DNA from: Zetaproteobacteria bacterium
Lineage (GTDB): Bacteria; Pseudomonadota; Zetaproteobacteria; Mariprofundales; Mariprofundaceae
Direction: 5' to 3'
Assembly: GCA_021545625.1 (NCBI GenBank)
Contig: JAJRVH010000103.1
Location: forward strand, 1 to 6,687
DNA: 6,687 nucleotides
This document shows, one piece after another, positions 5,123-6,687 of the stretch. The translations under genes were made by a program, and so were the position numbers. The notes under the pieces were generated by a model. That model saw only the letters and a list, made by a program, of their open reading frames with translations, did not search any database and was not told where the DNA came from. Each line of letters opens with the position of its first letter. The first letter of the stretch is position 1.

Positions 5123-6630
5123 TGCCGATGACTGTGTCCAGACTGGGGATGTTCAAGGGGCTGTCCGGAACGCTGGCGGTCTGGTTTCTGGCGGTGTTTG
5201 CCTTTGTGGCCTTTGTCGGCTGGCATCAGCTGAAGGATATCGCGATGATCCATGAGATGGCCGGAGAGATCGAACAGTCGAACCACCAGAGCCATCATCT
5301 GCACGAACTGGAGATGCGCATCAGGGGCATGGTCGCACATGCGCATGATTATCTGATTACCGGTTCTGATGTCTATATCAACCGCTATCGGGGCAGCGCC
5401 GACGGCATTGATGGCATGTTGTCGGATGCCGGCCTGAGAGCGATGGACGTGGAGCACATCCGGCTGCGTTTGCGAGCCATGCATGAAATCGTCGGCAAGA
5501 TATTCGCGCTGCCGTTCGCAACCGGCAATATGGAAGGCCCGATTCTGATGCAGGAGCTGGATCAGGAGTTGCAGCGTCTGTCGCAGGCCATGTCCGCCAG
5601 ACATCATGATATGGATGGTGCGGTGAACCAGTCCATGCGCATGGTTTCCGGTTTGCATCTGGACATGCGCGAGGATTTTATCGCTTCATTGTTCGTACTT
5701 TTCGGCCTGCTGGCCGGCGTGGCGGGATATCTGTATGTGCGGGTGGCCAGGCCGCTGGTATTGCTGCGCAGGGAGGTGGCCAGAATCGGTACCGGCGATT
5801 TTTCGCCCGACTGTCCCGATTTCGGCGAAAACGAGATCGGTGATCTTTCCCGGGCGCTGAACAGCATGGGCGAGGCGCTCAAGCAGCGAAGCAGCGAACT
5901 GGTTCAGGCCAGAAGCTATGCGGCGCATCAGGAGAAAATGCATGCGCTCGGGCTGATGACGGCCAGTATTGCACACGAGGTTGGCAATCCCCTCTCTGCA
6001 GCATCGGTATCGCTGGAAGTCTGTCGGCGCAAGCTGGCCAGGAACGATATGGCTGCGGTCGAAAAGCATTTGCAGGCCACGGTCAGCGAGCTGCAGCGTA
6101 CGGAAACGATCATCCGCAATGTGCTGGACTTCGGGCGCCGGTCTTCGGCCGGCAACGAGGTGATGGATATCGGAGATGTCGTCGAAAGCGCACTCAGGCT
6201 GGTGCGTCTTTCCCGCGAGGCGAAATCCATCGAATTCCGGGTTTTCCTGCCGCCGGGTATGCCGGCGGCCTATGGCAGCGAGGATGTGGTTCGACAGGTG
6301 CTGGTAAATCTCCTTCTGAACGCTGTGGATGTTTCAGGCCCCGGCGACAGTATCCGGATCAGCGCCCGCTGGCGGCAGGACTGCATCTTTCTTGATGTCA
6401 CCGATCAGGGCGGCGGTGTGCCGGAAGCAATCAGCGAACAGATATTCTCTCCGCTTTTTTCCACCAAGCCGCGCGGCAAGGGAACAGGTCTGGGGCTGTC
6501 CATCAGCCGCGATCTGATGCGGCGCATGCATGGCGACCTTGAACTGCTTGAAAACACCGGCAGGGGGTGCTGCTTCCGTATCAGCATTCCGCTCGGCGAA
6601 GGAGGTGCGGATGCTGATTCTGATCATTGA
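5122..6630 (+). CDS. Membrane sensor histidine kinase with His/Met-rich periplasmic domain
   Basis: This 502-residue protein (504 if it starts at 5116) is a complete two-component sensor kinase. Helix 1 spans about 14-33. The periplasmic domain is about 33-185 and looks largely helical. Helix 2 spans 186-206, HAMP about 203-260, and the His-phosphotransfer domain starts near 275 with the H-box SIAHEVGNPLSA, where His285 is the likely phosphorylation site. The ATPase domain shows the N-box NLLLNAVD (Asn396 and Asn400), the G1 box DQGGG (428-432), an F-box around FSPLFSTKP, and GTGLGL at 454-459. All catalytic motifs are intact. The periplasmic part holds 13 His and 14 Met in 153 residues and no Cys, which would suit Cu or Ag sensing, but a motif such as HDYLITG also recalls four-helix-bundle (4HB_MCP/CHASE3-like) sensors. 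It overlaps the response regulator gene by 20 bases, so that is its likely partner. Copper as the signal is inferred from context. Confidence 0.93.
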   Translation: MPMTVSRLGMFKGLSGTLAVWFLAVFAFVAFVGWHQLKDIAMIHEMAGEIEQSNHQSHHLHELEMRIRGMVAHAHDYLITGSDVYINRYRGSADGIDGMLSDAGLRAMDVEHIRLRLRAMHEIVGKIFALPFATGNMEGPILMQELDQELQRLSQAMSARHHDMDGAVNQSMRMVSGLHLDMREDFIASLFVLFGLLAGVAGYLYVRVARPLVLLRREVARIGTGDFSPDCPDFGENEIGDLSRALNSMGEALKQRSSELVQARSYAAHQEKMHALGLMTASIAHEVGNPLSAASVSLEVCRRKLARNDMAAVEKHLQATVSELQRTETIIRNVLDFGRRSSAGNEVMDIGDVVESALRLVRLSREAKSIEFRVFLPPGMPAAYGSEDVVRQVLVNLLLNAVDVSGPGDSIRISARWRQDCIFLDVTDQGGGVPEAISEQIFSPLFSTKPRGKGTGLGLSISRDLMRRMHGDLELLENTGRGCCFRISIPLGEGGADADSDH

Positions 6631-6687
6631 GGATGAGGCGCGGATACGTGCCGGTATTGCCGAAATGCTGGTCGATGAGGGTTATCA
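6611..6687 (+). CDS. Response regulator, 5' end only (receiver domain start)
   Basis: The ATG at 6611 opens a reading frame that runs off the window after 25 codons. The peptide begins MLILIIEDEARIRAGIAEML, the usual first beta strand, acidic pocket (Glu7, Asp8, and Glu9 beside them) and first helix of a receiver domain. The phosphoacceptor Asp and the output domain lie beyond the edge, so OmpR-, NtrC- or other-type output cannot be told. GGAGG at 6601-6605 sits 5 bases upstream. The start lies 20 bases inside the kinase gene, pointing to coupled translation and a cognate kinase-regulator pair. It may regulate this operon. Confidence 0.88.
   Translation, partial: MLILIIEDEARIRAGIAEMLVDEGY

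Overview
The window is a GC-rich, tightly packed run of eight genes, all on the + strand, from what looks like a Gram-negative, probably proteobacterial, genome. The basis for that guess is a CcdA-type inner-membrane thiol transporter, a two-component system with a periplasmic sensor domain, and a PII-like protein of a type I recall being linked to metal efflux genes. The species cannot be named from the sequence. A ferredoxin-thioredoxin reductase catalytic subunit would fit an autotroph or chemolithotroph, but that is inference. The longest non-coding gap is 55 bases. I see no promoter, Rho-independent terminator, tRNA, rRNA, insertion sequence or CRISPR array. The genes therefore read as the middle of one operon whose promoter and end lie outside the window.

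Layout: (1) 1-183, the 3' end of an unrecognised gene with a Cys-Cys pair near its C-terminus. (2) 194-460, a shortened PII-family protein without recognisable nucleotide-binding loops. (3) 475-3183, a Cu(I)-type P1B ATPase whose N-terminus has three YHS domains and two Cys-rich heavy-metal-binding modules in place of the usual HMA domain. (4) 3194-3958, CcdA. (5) 3958-4362, a ferredoxin-thioredoxin reductase catalytic chain with a CPC/CPC/CQC motif. (6) 4418-5122, a seven-helix membrane protein of the lycopene cyclase domain family. (7) 5122-6630, a membrane sensor histidine kinase with a His- and Met-rich periplasmic domain. (8) 6611-6687, the start of a response regulator, cut by the window end.

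How they may work together: the ATPase would export copper or silver from the cytoplasm. The histidine kinase and response regulator could sense metal in the periplasm and control the operon. CcdA and the thioredoxin-reductase-like protein could form a redox branch that carries electrons from ferredoxin through a thiol carrier to periplasmic proteins, possibly metal-damaged thiols or cytochrome c maturation. The roles of the PII-like and lycopene-cyclase-like proteins here are unknown, and they are the most unusual members. Stop-start overlaps (TGATG at 3956-3960 and 5120-5124, and a 20-base overlap at 6611-6630) suggest translational coupling along the second half.
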